A stretch of DNA of 64,000 nucleotides from Melanocharis versteri (taxonomy: Eukaryota > Chordata > Aves > Passeriformes > Melanocharitidae). The notes below the pieces were generated by a model. The model ran no database searches, was not told where the DNA came from, and saw nothing but the letters and a program-made list of their open reading frames with translations. The DNA lies in assembly GCA_013397845.1 (NCBI GenBank), contig VZTG01006780.1, positions 1,437,693 through 1,501,692 of the forward strand, written 5' to 3'. Within the stretch, counting starts at the first letter, position 1. The number at the start of each line of letters is the position of its first letter. Shown one piece after another: positions 37,143-52,100 of this stretch. A program made the position numbers and the translations under genes.

Positions 37143-40100
37143 CTGAGGGGGAGAAAAAGTCAGTAAGTGTTTCTGCAGTTTTCCAGGTTTAACATGCTGT
37201 AGCATCTGAAAATAGCTGTTTCTGAAATTTCAAGCAGCACATCGTTTTCCATTTCAACAAAACACTGCCCATACTGCAGATAGAGAACACTGTGTGTATT
37301 CATTCACTTTATAAACAGTTTGCACCTGTTTTTAAGTGAACTCCCTAACAAGCTCCTCCATCAGGACACAAATCTGGGTACAATGAATCACATCAACTTC
37401 CCTATTCACAATATCACTCTGCTTTCCCATTCTCAACTTGCTTAACAGCACGCTGAAGAGGAAATTTGGTTCAAGTTTCTCTGATCCAAAATGATTGCAG
37501 ACTTACAAGCACATCTAAGATAGGACTGAATCAGCATCTGAAATGTGAGAACCATGACCACAAAGAAAGTTTGTTCGTAACCTGTTGTTGCCGTGTGTTC
37601 AATTTCTTGTCCTCATATCCATGTCTTAACACTATGAGGAGCAAGTGGTTCAGACTCTGCTGCCATAACAGATGCAACTGCAAAACCCTGTGGCTGCAGA
37701 TGTTGGTCTAATGAGATATTGTACAAGTTGTCATTTATATTTATGACTATGGACCTATTGTCCAAAATGTATAAAGTTAAAGGAAAAGCTTTGCATGAAG
37801 AACCACCAATCCTAGAAAACTAATAATTTGTAGCATTACTGAAGTATTAATATCATTAAGAAGCAGCCTCCGCTCAGTAACTTGATTTCCTTACACTTAC
37901 CTTACTTACACAGATGAAAAGATAAATTTGCTGTTTGCAGAGAATAGGAAAGCAAACAAAAAAAAACCCAAACAAGATAAAAAGATTACAGTGAAAATTA
38001 AAAGTGGGAGATCAGAATGTAATGTAAGGTAATGTCTGTGTTTTCTGTATGTTTTTATATATGTATTATTGGTGAAAGATTACACGGTGAGTACTTTCAT
38101 TTTCTCATGGATTTACTGCTAGTTAAAAGGTATTCCATTTGTCTGTCCTGCACAACGGGAATCAATGGGAATGCAAACTCAGCGCTATCATCCATTTCGT
38201 AACACAAAAAGATATTGACTGGACCTATTTGCCAGAATCAGCCTTCAAGGGGATCTGATGCCTAGCTGAATTATGCCCTCTATTAGCTGCCCTCTATTCA
38301 CAGAAACAGAATCAACTGGTTGTTAGAAATACTCATATCACCCACACAGAGCTCTTCCAAAAACACACATTTCAGATTTTTTTCCTTCACATTTCGCATT
38401 CCTCTCTAATCACAACCCTTTGCCAGTTTTTACGTTGATAGGTATGCACATAATCTAAACTCCTCAGTTAGCAACTCCTAACACAGGCCTCACACACACC
38501 TCACTATGATGACATCCATACAAGAATTTAAGCACTAGAACTGAAACTTCCCAGGAGAATTTTCCCAACATTCATTACATTCTCTCCAAATAACCTTCAA
38601 CAAAAGCAATTTATACATTTTCTATATGCCAGAATAGTGGCACATCTCACCATGGGACTGCAGTTAAGCTTCTGTATTCTGCTTCCTATCACCATAAATT
38701 AGAATATCCCAGCAGTCTCTTATATTCTCTTTTGTCTGAGGAAAAAAAGCATCACAGAAACCAGAAGTAAAAAAGGTCATGGAGTCCATCAGCCTGTCTA
38801 CTATAAAAAGACAGTGAAATGCTGTACTGGGAGCAATTTAATAGAAGTCTCAACAAACAGGAATTACTCTCAGAGCAAGGGAACAAAAACTGAACAAAAT
38901 GTTCTTTAGAATTTAATTCTTTTAGTTTATATACAAAACAATAGCCTAAATTTGACTTCAGCAGAAGGAATCAGTCATGCATAAAAAAAGTAATTCTAAG
39001 GCTGCATATACTCCATGGCCATTTAAAAAGGCCTGTCACAGGCCTCATCTGTAAAAAGACAAAAGGTTCTCTGGTTTAATTAAAATCAGTTTAAAATTGA
39101 TCTCACTAAATCACTATAAATTTCTAAAGTAGACAGATAATTACAGCTCTTTAAACACCAAATTTAAACTAAGCTAATGTAAATAAGGTTTAAATTGGCC
39201 AAAGCATTAGATATTCACACCAAGTGAACTGGATGCAACTCCAAAAATTATTGGAGCCAAAGGGGTACAATTCCAGTATCCTGAACGAGACCACACACAG
39301 CCCACACATCTCTGCGCTCCTCACAAGGTTCACAGGTGACCCTCTAGGCAGGTTTGGCACTCAGCTCCTTCATGGCTCCAGGTCTGTCTCCCGGTGAGTC
39401 CAGCAGCACAAATCGCTCACCTGGATACCAGAACAGAGCACTGCCCGAGTTATACTCGGGATTAGAGTTAGGCCAAGCCACGAGCCACCCAGAGGATGCT
39501 GCAAGGAGAGAGCTGCAGGTCCTTTGTCCCAGTGTGGCTACCCCTGAGAGGAAGGCAGAGTGGACAGAGCTGGGACCAACATGAACATGGACACTCGCAC
39601 CTTTCCCAAAGGATAAGGGGAAGCCTGACCCCCAGCTCCTGCTAGAGAGCAGTCACAGTGCTCTCAGCCATCACAAAACCCCGCCAGGAAGTTACTATTG
39701 CCTTGGGTGTACTGTTTGGGCACTGTTTACCCTTCTGCCACGTCCCTGTTCTCAAGATTAGAATAACTTCAGTTGTTTGTTATCACATATCTGAAATACA
39801 GTCATGTAAACTTACTCTGCATAGCCTTCCAACCATAGCTTGCTTTGTCTGCACATCAGAGAAATTACACCGAACCAATTCAGCTGGCTTGTTAAAAAAA
39901 AGAAGACAGGCCTTAAATTCTTCTCATCGTTATCTCCGTTTGAAGAACATCAAATAACTGTTGGCAATGAACTACAAGATCATCAGAATGGAGACAACGG
40001 AAGGCAGTTTTAAAACCCTACGCTACAGCGTGTCATGCATTGTATGAGACACATTTACAAAGAGAGAAAAGCCACAAATGAGCCTTTCAATTATAATATT

Positions 40101-43100
40101 AAAAATCAACTTTTTAAAATATATATTTTACAATCTTAGATGATGATGTAACACATATTTAATGGCAGATATGTGCAAATCACTTCAAATTCAATTACAA
40201 AAGTTCTGGAAAAGTCTTAATTCTTTCACCACAGCAATCTTTCCTGATGATCAACATTTCATAAAAAAGAACAGTTCATACTCAGACCAGAGGGAAAAAG
40301 AAAACTGTCTATTGCTGTAAAGCAATGTTGTTCACATCGTAGTTGCACCAGTGAGATGAAAGAGGGAGAGGTGAAGCCTAAGAGCATTTCCCACTGATGG
40401 AAAAAGCACATTCTCTTGTACCCAGCCTGACACTAAAGGACAACAAAACAGTCATCTAATTTATCAGTCATCAGTCATTGTTTTCAGCCACAAAAATGGC
40501 AGTTCAGGTTTTTTGATCAAAGGTTCTAATAGCATCTGTGGATGAAAAGGTGTAAATACCTTACATTTTTGTTAAGTCCAACAGAGTTTTCTAGATCAGT
40601 ACAGAAACTCTGAAGTGATCACCTCCTCTCTCCTGCTTTAAGCACATGATGCAGAACGCTTGCAAGTTCATTTAAGTTCTCCCTGAAAGTGAGAAATTAT
40701 AGATGCAGTTTTAAAGATAGCTCAACTATCTGAATACACCTATATTATACACAGTTCATTTTTATTAGAATAACAAATTCATCTTCAGAGCATTAGTGGG
40801 TGGTAACTGTGATGTGGAAGAAAAGGTATTTGGTCATATTCAAAGCCAACTATCAAAGCACTGCTCCAAGCAATTTCTGCAGTGCTGCTTCTATTAAGGA
40901 AAACTTAAACACCTGCATCAAACTACACACAAACAACGTGAGTGAGTTTCAAATATTTATTATTTACAAACATACACACATAAATGTTTAACCTATCAGT
41001 AACAAAAATGAACCATTCTTGGAGATTAACACGACATGACAATAACCATTACTGTTCAGTTCCTATATCATAGAAATATGTAAAATGTTGCAGGTTCCTA
41101 ATCAGTAATAGTTTGACTCATTTATTGGATTCCAAAGACACCACTAAATACGCAAAATAAGATGGCACTATCTCAACATAGCCTATGTTGAAACAAACAA
41201 GCACCACCTCTTTGCACAAATAAGCTTTCAAAGAAAGTCACTTTCAAATAAAGGTTTTTGTAACTCTTAAAATGAAAAGGCCTCACTTAGCTTTTTCATC
41301 TCCCTTACTGAGCGTTAACTGTAACTGTGGTTTATCCAGAGTTTTATAAAGTGTATCTATTGAAGGCAAGAACGGCTGGGCTACATTGTATTGGATATAA
41401 TGATACAAATTATTTCCTCACCAAGGCTTTCTGTGATTTCTAAGGTCACAGACTGGGTTCAGTTACTCGACTGTTAAATTCCCAAAACATCGCAAATAAC
41501 ATATTCTCTGAGGTCATTAAATGCATGTCAGTTTCCATTCTTCATTAAAAAACACTTCAAGGAGTTGTGCATTGTAAAAGCCAGAGTGCTCTTCTTTAGC
41601 CAGGGTTTAAATAATTGTGTTTTTATTGACACACTCCCATAATGCATGTCATTGAGTTGTTACAATCAAGCCACTTACCTCCTTAATACAACAACTCATT
41701 TAAAGCCATTTGATGAAACTGCAGCACCTCTCTCTAGAATTAGAATCACATCAGCTGATATTAATACACCCATTAAATTTTTCACACCTCAAGAAATAAA
41801 AAAGCCATTTAAACCTGGTCTAGCCTTAACACTAAGACAGGAAAAAAAGTCTACCAAAAAGTAAGTTGGTAAATAACAAACACTTCCCATGTCAGTAACA
41901 ATCATCTATTTAGTCAGGGTAATAAGAGAAATAACCCTTAATTAAGTATCTGTACTACACCTCACTTTCCAAATTCATCTCTGGTTGATCAACCTCAACC
42001 CAGTCACTCTCCAAACCTCCTTACACAACTCACTGACCTATTTCACCCAACGCAGTGATACCTGCCTTGGCCAGCTAGAACTGCCAAACTCACATTACCA
42101 GCTGTCCAACAGAACAGTTCTCAGGTTCCCCAGCTGTCACTAACCCCACACCCAGCTCAGTGATCCATCCTGCCAACCCATCTGATGGGCAACAAAACAT
42201 CCTAGGGAAGAACACAAGCAGGTCTGGAAAAACAAGCCAGTACCAGCACAGGGTGCCTTCAGCACAGTGAATAACAGAAGACACCTCCCCGAAAATATCC
42301 GGCCCAATTTTTTCCAAACCTGTGGGCAAATTTCTTTTTAAATCATAGTTGAGCTATTGAGAATAATTTACCCACTTTCCAAAGAGGCAGATGGACACAC
42401 AAGTTGCAAGCCTACCGAGAATATTCACAATAGAGACCCAATGCTTATTTCAGGAGGTGGGGTGTGGGTGTGTGTAAGGTTTGTTGTTCTTCTTCCTGGG
42501 GAAAAACTCTTTTGTTCCCAGTTTCAATACAAAAGTCTGTAGAGGCAGTCCATGCAAATGTCTTAAGTGGAGAGAACACTCCGGTTCTTTCAGTCAGGAT
42601 CTGACAACATCTTTAAATGTTACACAGAAATAGGGGAGTAAGGATGTTGCATCGAAACTGTGAAGTTTTTTTAGGTCATAAATTAATTTGCAAACAACAC
42701 TTAATGGATTTGCAGTCATACCTCATAAAATCATTTCACCAAACACCCATGAAACTATGAAATCAGTACACAGCAGTCCTTTTCAAAAACGGTCTATTTA
42801 ACACACCACACTTCTCTTTCATCACTCTGTCTACAGAGTGACAGTGTGGATTCCCACTACTTCTGCTCAGTCAGATCATCTACAGCAAGACTCTAATATA
42901 AAACTCATCAGGGTGGAGGGGAGGGAAGAATTAAAAAAAAAAAAGTGAAGTGTGAGAGCACATTGACAGCAGTCAATTTCTAATTCAAGCACAGTTTGAA
43001 TGCTCCAGCTTGGAGATTTGAATTTTTAATTTCACCGAGAGAGTGGGTTCCAAATTAAGCATCTGATGCACAGTCAGTCTGAAACCAGAATTGAGTTTAC

Positions 43101-46100
43101 TGAAATAGAAAGTAATTTTCTCTTAACAGCGCAGTAGTGATCACATATAATGAAAATAAGACAACGTGGCAGCTCCTATATTGCCAGGGGTGAGGAGTCA
43201 GAAGGCTTTTAGCTTTACAATTTAATATCAAAGTCCCAGGGCAAATGCTCCTCCTTTGCCTGCTGAAGGAAGTTCACCTTGTAGCCCCAGTCAGGCTGTC
43301 AGATGCAACGACCATGCTGTCTAGGCACCAACAGAGATGGAATGGAACTCCAGACATCAGGAAAGCTGAGCACTAAATGCCCACAGAAAGCACAGCACCT
43401 CAGGATGCAGATTAAATCCAAGACACTGCAAAAGCCAGGCATGGACACAAACTGCAGTTACAGCAATGCACAAGACACGAGGCCAACCTGTAGCTAGGAG
43501 AAAGGCAAAGAAGTGGTGCTGGTCCCTCACCCTGCTCCCCTGAAAACAAAGTCTCAGGGCTTTACACGAAGCCCTGCAACTCCTCATGCTCCGACAGAAT
43601 CTCTGTGCTTGGGTACCCTTCGCTCTTTGCAGCAACAATTGTGTGAACTGTGCTTCTGCCAGCTGATGATAAATTGCCGCTCCGAACGGCGAGATGAAGA
43701 TCCTCCAGCGAACCCACGGGGCACAGCCTGCAGCACCACCCTCCTGTCCTCAACACCTGCACAAGCAGCTTCAGTTAATGCAAGTCCTTGCCAATTGCCA
43801 GCAGATTGCTCAGCATCATCAGTCTGCAGATGTTATAACCTGTGAGGGGGGAAACTGTGCTCCAGCAAGCAGAGTGCAGTTCCCTTGGAGACCTTCACTG
43901 GCAAGTGGGAAAGACACACATGATATCCCTTTTGAGACCTTCACTGAGAATATGGCTTGGCCTTTACAACCCTTACCCAAGGCTGTAGACAGACGAAACA
44001 GAAGCTGGAAGTTTGTTTTACTGGGTCCCAGAATACAAAAGTGAAGACGTCAGCTATATCTTTTCCTCTAGCATAGAGGAGAAAAGTAGGTTGTTCACAT
44101 GAAATTCTGAGATTATATATGAACAGGCTATGGAAGAAGTACAATAGCAGAGACTGCTGAAACTGCAGCAGAATACTAATCACAGGCAAGAACATTTCTA
44201 GCAGAAATCACAGCTCCTTCTAAATACAGTGGGTCAGAAGTCACTCTGCCTAGAGCAAGTCAGGTATCTTTAAAAAAAGTTTTAAAAAAATTAACATTCC
44301 AGGAAAGAAAAGAGTTTCTCTCTAGAAGGTAATTGTACTGAATTACAGAATTTAGCAGACGCGGCAGCACAGAGGGACAATAGCTGTCAGTACAGAGGTT
44401 GAGAAGATCTCAATAATCAGCTAGAGAGCACTCAAAGGAGGCATCCACCAGCATTAGACAGCTAGCTCTCCATCCTTCCCATGTGGGAGCCCTGGCATTA
44501 GAGGCCAAATACGCTGTTTCCAACCCACATCACCAGGTACGGCAGGAACGCGGAGATCCGAGCAACCGCCTGCTCAGCTGCGGGCAGGAGCCGAGAGTAA
44601 CCCCACGCACCTCACACCAGGACTGGAGACCGAAAACTCAACAGGACCAGAGCCCGTTCACACACCATCAAAAGCCACGGCCACCAGAAGCAGACATGGA
44701 TCAAGGAATACAGTCAAGCAGCAGCCAGCCAGACCCCAAACCGAGGGAGAACATCACCAACAAAGATCTACTTTGACTGTAATTCACTCATTTTTGTCTC
44801 CATCCTAATTCAGCTGATACCAACACTGTACACACTTGCCACCACCCCCATCAAACCCTGCCTTCTTTTACACTGACTTTCAGTGATTTCAATCATCACT
44901 CCCCAGATAGTCCTTCAAAACCAAGGGCTCATTTATCTTCAGGTGAAAAAGAGTTGATCCAGAATCTTTCCAATTGCTGCTCTGGAACTTTGACAAAACT
45001 CTGGACAGGTCACACTTCACAGTCTAGAATGATAATCATCCACAAAGCTCCCAAACAACATTCCAAGCCAAAGAGAGATACTCTCTTTCCCAATACCAAT
45101 TTCCTCAATACTATCTCTCTGGTCCTTTCCAATCTTTCCTTTTTGTCACGACCCCAACGTGCACAAGCCTCCCTCCAGCCCCCTTAACAGCATTTCTCTC
45201 ACAACAGCAAACAAGCATGTCTCAACTTACCCCCAAAAATCCTCCTCATATGAGCTTCCAGGCCCTCCAGCTCCTCAGCCCACCCCACCCCTTCCTAAGT
45301 GGAGAGCCTTCCTGCTTCACACAGCCCATCAGCAGGGCTCAGAAGTTTCTAGGCTTCCCCAGGTGCATAAAAAGAAGCCCAGCCCCACTTCAGCTGTGCC
45401 CATTGATTTCATCGCTTCCCTTCAGTTGCTCAGCTTTTTGGCTACCAGAACTTCAGACAGTTCTCAGGGTTTCTTTTACATCTTTCACAGGACACAGAGT
45501 TTGTATGGCAATCTAAACCAAACCACACTCTAAAGGCACACTGACTCCATTCATCCCCCTAGAGATTACCTCAACAAAAACACTCTTGTGAGAGCTTCTT
45601 TCCCGTGACTGTAAATCACTGCAATTCACGTCTAGGAAATCAAGACAATTATCTGTCACAATTTACTCTGACATTCTCCCTGGGCTAACATACATCAGCT
45701 AATAATACAGGCAACTCTTACTAACACGTCTGTGCTGTCAACAAAAGCAAAGGCTTCTGCCAGAAGTTTTTTCTTTTAACATATTTCTGTCCCATGCTGT
45801 TTGTGATTCACAGAAGTACTGCTCCCTAAGTACAAACCCATAGTACCTGCCACTTTTCATGGAACCTTACCTATCTGCTTTTATTACCAAAGTAAATGAA
45901 AGCACGGCAATAATCTTCAAAGAAATTGTACCCTTATATGACATAGCTTGTTTCTTGGGTGCCAGGGACTCTGTGGGATACTGCACTGAAACAAAGTCTT
46001 TAGCAAAATACTTCAGGTTAAAAACAAAAAAAAAGAGGGGTCAACACAAAAATCAGACCTTTCAAAAATATTCTCTGTATTAAAATAATAAGCCACTGAA

Positions 46101-49100
46101 CAGTGTTTCAGGTCAACATATTCCAGATCCATCTTAGCATTTTAAGTGGATAAAGTAGGTGCAGAATGTACCATATGGCATTAAACACACACACCTGAAT
46201 AGATCTGCTTCAGTAACAAAAAGCTTGGCAGAGGAAAATTTTGAGTGTCATTCAGATTGTTTTCCAGAACAAATATAGATTGTTAACTCATTACTTCCAG
46301 TTCTGGGGTTTTCTAATTTATTATTTGCTTTAGAAAACCTGAATCCAGGATCAGCAGGGTCCTGTGCAAGGTAGCTGATATTTGCATATCCCTCTCAGGT
46401 GTGTGGGATAGGTCCCTGTGTAATTAGGGATTTCTTCTGCTTCTTTCAGGTTTACACATAATACTCCCGACAAGTATTCTTGTTAAGAAGTAGCAGGCAG
46501 AACTGCTGTGGCTTCCTTTCGAGGAAAGCGATGCAATTTCAGAGATATTTGATCTCATGAGTTCTGAGGTAGAGCAGTAATCTGATGCATCTGCTTCGTG
46601 GTTGAAGCAGACCATGTGAGAAACTACACAACCTATCCCAGTCACAAAGCATGCCCAAGTCAGAACAAAGGACTAACACAGGGATTCCTGAAAGACAGCT
46701 AAGTATTTTCATTATCACAATACACCTAAAGCTTTGTACCTTTAGAACCTGTCTTCATGGAAAAGGTTGGAGATTTAAAAGCAGCACTCACACAGAATTT
46801 TATCTTTATATTATCTAAGCTATCAAACATTAGAGTCGCAGGTCCCCTTGAGGCAGATCCTGTAATAATGCTATTCTGTCCAGTGAATTTTTACTGGAAA
46901 CTTCATGTTTAACCTACATTTTTCACCAGAAACTTGAAGCAAACACAAACATCATATTTAGAGGACTCTTTTTCTATAATGACTTGCACCTGTCTACGTT
47001 TTTGTACTCCAAATCTAAACAAGTCTGAGATCTGAAACTGGAAAATAGATTTATAAAATATCTGTGTCAAGTAAATCCACTAAGATGGTCTATAAACATA
47101 AGTAGTTAATTGACAGGGTCCTTTAATCACTGAGTGAAACAGTGCTACCTTTATGCTGAAAACATTTTAAATTTTCTCCTGACTAGGCAGAAGGGAAAAC
47201 TCACAGTACTTTGAATGAATTTGCAGAAGTTCCACAGCCTAGAAAGCATTCTCTCTCTCCAGCCCTCTGTGAGCAGAAACACCTTGCATGACTAGCCTTA
47301 CATAAACAAAGAGGTGACAACAAAACCTTGAGAGATACTGAGAAGACAGGGATTTTCATTTCTGAACAATAAAAGTGTCATAGTGCTTCACTGAACAAAA
47401 ACATATGAAATGTCTTAAATTACCTTGAAGTCTGAGTCATAAGCAAGGACTCGGTACCACAGAAAGCCAGGAAGGCAGAACTAAGAACATCTTTGAGGTT
47501 AGAATGCCCTCTTTGGGTATAAAGACATATCTGCAGCAACAGTAAATTTCAGTAGGTACAGTGCTATTTTATGCTATAGAAAGGAAAGCAAATCAAAGAA
47601 TGCAAGTGTGCTACTCCAAGACTTCTAAAGATGTTAGGAATTATTCTAATTACCCTCTACTAGTAACAATGTTCTGAAGATGCCGCATAACGATAGTGAG
47701 GATGACAACAATCCACACAGTGCAGTGCAAAGGGACAGGACAAGAAAGAGATGGGCATAACTAAAAATAGGAAAGCTCCCAACCGGATACGAAGAAAAAC
47801 TTTTTCATCCTGAGGGCAGCCAAGAAGGGAAGCAGGCTACCCAGAGAGGCTGTAATATCCTCAGAGGTTTTCAAGGCCCAACAAGATAAAAGAGCAACCT
47901 GACACAAACCCAGAGTCAGTCCTGCTTCGAGCACGGAACTGGACCAGAGATCATCTGAGGTTCCCTCGAACACAAACTATCCTAACATACCTCTAAGATT
48001 AAAATAGATGTCTCAGGATTTGCAGTATTCCACTAGTCAACTATACCCACAACAAAAGTTCAAGAGTTTCATCTGTTGAGATGCATCTAACCCTGCAAGA
48101 AAGCAACTTCTCTGATTTATAACTCCACAAAGGAGTCACTAGAAGTTAGCAAACAATAGTTCCATCACACCCTGGAAGCTGAAAACAGCTGACTTTCTAT
48201 AAATAAAATTCAATACTAGAAATAAGTAAGTTCTCAAACAGCATTCAAGCATCCATCATCCACACACAGAGAGAGAAATTATAAGCTTCAGTGACGGTCA
48301 GGGCCTTAAGGAAGACAGATACAGTAAAGCAAAACAACACAGGAACTCCAATTGTTCCACAGCAGCAGGCCTTTAGTAGTTAGCTGGTGATTAAACGATG
48401 CTCATGAGCATCACTTAAATGTCACTTTGATCTATTGCAGTTATTTCACAAAATCTTTATTACTGAGGCTTTTTATTGGCTGTAGAAACATTGGCAAGCA
48501 TTTCTCTTTGTTATATTAAAAATTATTTTGATACCTATTCCTAGGCTGCTTGCCAACTGGAAGACAAGATGAAGCCATCTGTGAGACTACAACTCTCTGA
48601 AGACACTTGCCTTTCAAAAACATAATCCCTTAAATGGTGCCAAGGGCATTACACACACAAAAAAATCTAGCATCACGTCTGAACAGCTGCAGCAAAACCT
48701 GCCTCTCACACAGATTTCCCAGCAAGGGAAGGGGGAAGACCACCTCTGCCCAGGGTATACTGCCTCTACCTTATCCCAGCCCATGAAGTCTGATTATGAC
48801 ATGAGCATGTAAAAAGTCATGGCTGAATACTCTGCCACACAGATGTATCAAGCAGCCATAACTGTGCCAGAGATCTACATGTTATATATAACTGAATTAA
48901 GTAGCAAACACAGCTATTCTGTATCTTTTCTTTCTTGGTTTGGTAGAAATTTGACTCTCATCAAGAAATTCAGCGCCACACCAAACTCACCAGGAACACA
49001 GCAAAAGAGTTGCTATATACCACGCTCACTACTCGTAACAAAGATAAATTATTTAAAAATACTATTAAATTAATTCAGAAAGTGAATGACATGAATATAC

Positions 49101-52100
49101 ACTGCCTACTTAGCCCAAAGATGGAAAACCTTACTAACTGCACTCCAAAAGATAAACAGAAGGCCTTGAAGAACAACAGGGCAAGCCAGTAGATTTCACA
49201 AAGGTCAACCAGAAGTCTTATGGATTATTCTTCCCAAGACAGCAACTCTGGTTTTTACTTCCCAGTCCTACCTCACACAGGAAAACACGATAACAAATCT
49301 ACTCCTGAAAATCTACACCATAACTATACTCAAGGTGAGCAGAAAGCATTTCCTTGGCTACCATGAAATGGATCCTAACTTAACCCTGGAACAGATGACC
49401 CCATGGAAAATTCTGTCATTGGCAAAAGCTGGCACCATAGTAGGAAAATTCTCAATCAGCTAAAAGAACAAATACCCTACTGCTAGTGCTCACTGCATAT
49501 AAAAAAACAAGTGGAAGCTGATCTTTTCTTACCTTACAGCAACTCAAGACTCCCTGGCAAAACTGGATTTTCCCCCGTCTTCACTCTCATAGGAAGCAGA
49601 CATCCAGTTCTGATGGACTGCTCAGAGGAGACCATTAACTGCAGCAGCTCTTCTCTCACAGCCAAGTTTGTACAAGTCCCCCGCAGACCACAAGCATGGG
49701 AACACTACAGCAGCTGTCTCACCATGACCATGTTTAGGCTCCCCAGGGAAAAGGGAAACACAATACCTGTTGATTATTAACTACTTTGGGAGCAAAATCA
49801 CACACAGGATCAGCTGCTCTGGTTCTGCACCCCAGGCAACGGTAACCAGGCCCTTCTTACACAATTTCAGTGAGGGTCTCCTCAAGATTTTCACTGCTCT
49901 CAGCAAATTAAAATGTCCTGCTCTCCTAAAACAAGGATTCTGGCAGGACGGGAGCAAAGTTTCAGCATGGTGCCCTGCTAAAACAGCGGTGTCCCACCGC
50001 AGTGGCAGCAGAGCCTGGGACCACCCAAGGTGTCCAAGAGCACCTCATGCCCCTGAGACTCCACATCACTGCTGAAGCACAGATATTAGCACCCTATCCA
50101 CATCCCTCCCACCGGAGAGCAACCAAAACCATGTTAACATTAAGGAAATCTTACTACAATGTAAAATATCACCAAACTGAGCAGCTGTGTGTCACACCCT
50201 CCTGAGATTGGTGTGCCTGTGGCTCTTCAGGAGCAGAGCTGGGAATGCAGCACAGCCACAGCTCAGCCTGAGCTGTTAGTGCAAATACTGACAGGTTAAT
50301 GCGCTACCCATTAAATGAGAAAAGCCAAGCCCCAGCAAACAGCTGTGCTGCTCATTTCCCTCCATCACCTGGATCTCCACGGGCCATTAGCAACAGGAAG
50401 CACCTGAAACTTAGACCAGCACATTGAAATTCAGTCTCATTCCTGCCTCAGTAACCATCCTCATCCAAAATCCTAATAGAGAATGGAAGGCTCTTGTCCC
50501 CAAAGCCGTACTCTCTAACAACAGGGGGAAATTAAATTTATATGATCAGCCTAGCTCTTGGAGCAAAAAGTCAGATATTTTATGGAGCTGAGGCTACCTC
50601 GATTTACCACCCCGAACAGGCTCAGGGACATCCCTTCCTTTGAACCTCGTGGTGTTTCCCTGAAGTAGAACATTTATGTGCAGAGGAAGGGGAACAACCA
50701 ACCACGGGAATTAGACAGCCATAACATAAATGAAAAGCCTGTGGCTATAAGCAGTTGGCCTTGCAAGTAGTCTCCCCCAGCACCATTCCAAGTGCCTGCA
50801 TTTCTGCAGTAATGATAACCCATAAGACCAAGCTGGTATGTCAGTGGGAAGAATGCTTACCACCGTAACAGAAACAAAACACTTCAAGTATCCCACTAAA
50901 ACAGCAAGAAAGCAGTTTGCTATAATGAAAAAAACTATTCTTCCCCTTCCCATGCTCTCTGGAGAGTTCATGGCTTCCCAAAAACAAAACAAAAAGATGT
51001 TAAAAATGGTTTCCTTTATTTTTTAAAGCACATTTTTCAGACCAAAAGGCCTGACGGGTGATTTAAACACAAACTGCTGTCAAATAGATGAGCTGAGCTA
51101 GGGACTATAGCACTCACCCCATTAATCAATAAAGTTGTGAAGCCATTGACAAACTTCATTATCTACAGACACATTTGAAATATCACTATCATCTGATTCT
51201 AATTTTCCATTAGTATTATTATTCACGATTAAGCAAGGTCTTGAAAAGCTACACCAATGCCACATGCCTCACCTTCCACAGATCTGAAGACCTTCAAAAC
51301 AATCCAGAAAATCTAATGATATCAACTCCCAGTTCCTGCCTCTCCCACAGATACTAACCCTTTCATTTTATTTAGTTTTGCAATACCCACTATCAACCTC
51401 TTGACTTTTCACTCCCCAGGTTGCCTCAAAGTCTCCCTGCTAAGAGATTTTCCTCTGTAATGGTTTCCCGCCCCGCTGACCTCTCAGTCCAGCAAAGGAA
51501 AACTTTCAACAAGAGCACATTAAACCCCTCCAAACAACCAACTCTTCAGCCATTGCAGAGAGCAGAGAAAGGTCACATACGCCACATCCATTCGGCTCTT
51601 AATTTCAAGGAGCTGCTTTTCCCACACAGCTCTTTCCCAAGGAGATTTTATAATCTAAGCATACATACAGCGTGTTTAACAAATTTCTCTTCAGTTGTAG
51701 TTCTGACTTGGTTGCTCTTCATTCAATCCATAAACACAGGTAGTGCATACAACTTTAAAACTGAAGGAGCTAGCTAGGCACATCTAAGAAAATATATTTT
51801 CCACTTTCCATCCCTTATTCAGAGTACGCAGCTGTTTATGTAGTAAATATTTACCGTTCAAGGTAAAATCTAATTTAGTTGGGGTTTTCTACACTTGTCA
51901 GTGTCACGAATAAACAGAGTGACAGAGGGCAAAAAGAGCGGAGTAACAAGACAATTTACCCTGACACCGGGGTGACGCGACTAACATACCTATTTGTAAG
52001 GCAGCAAGATAGGAAGGGAGGAGGGAGTGAGAAAAATCAGAAAGTGCCATTGATCATACTCATTAGACAGCTGGGTCCCAATTAGAAATATATCACACAG

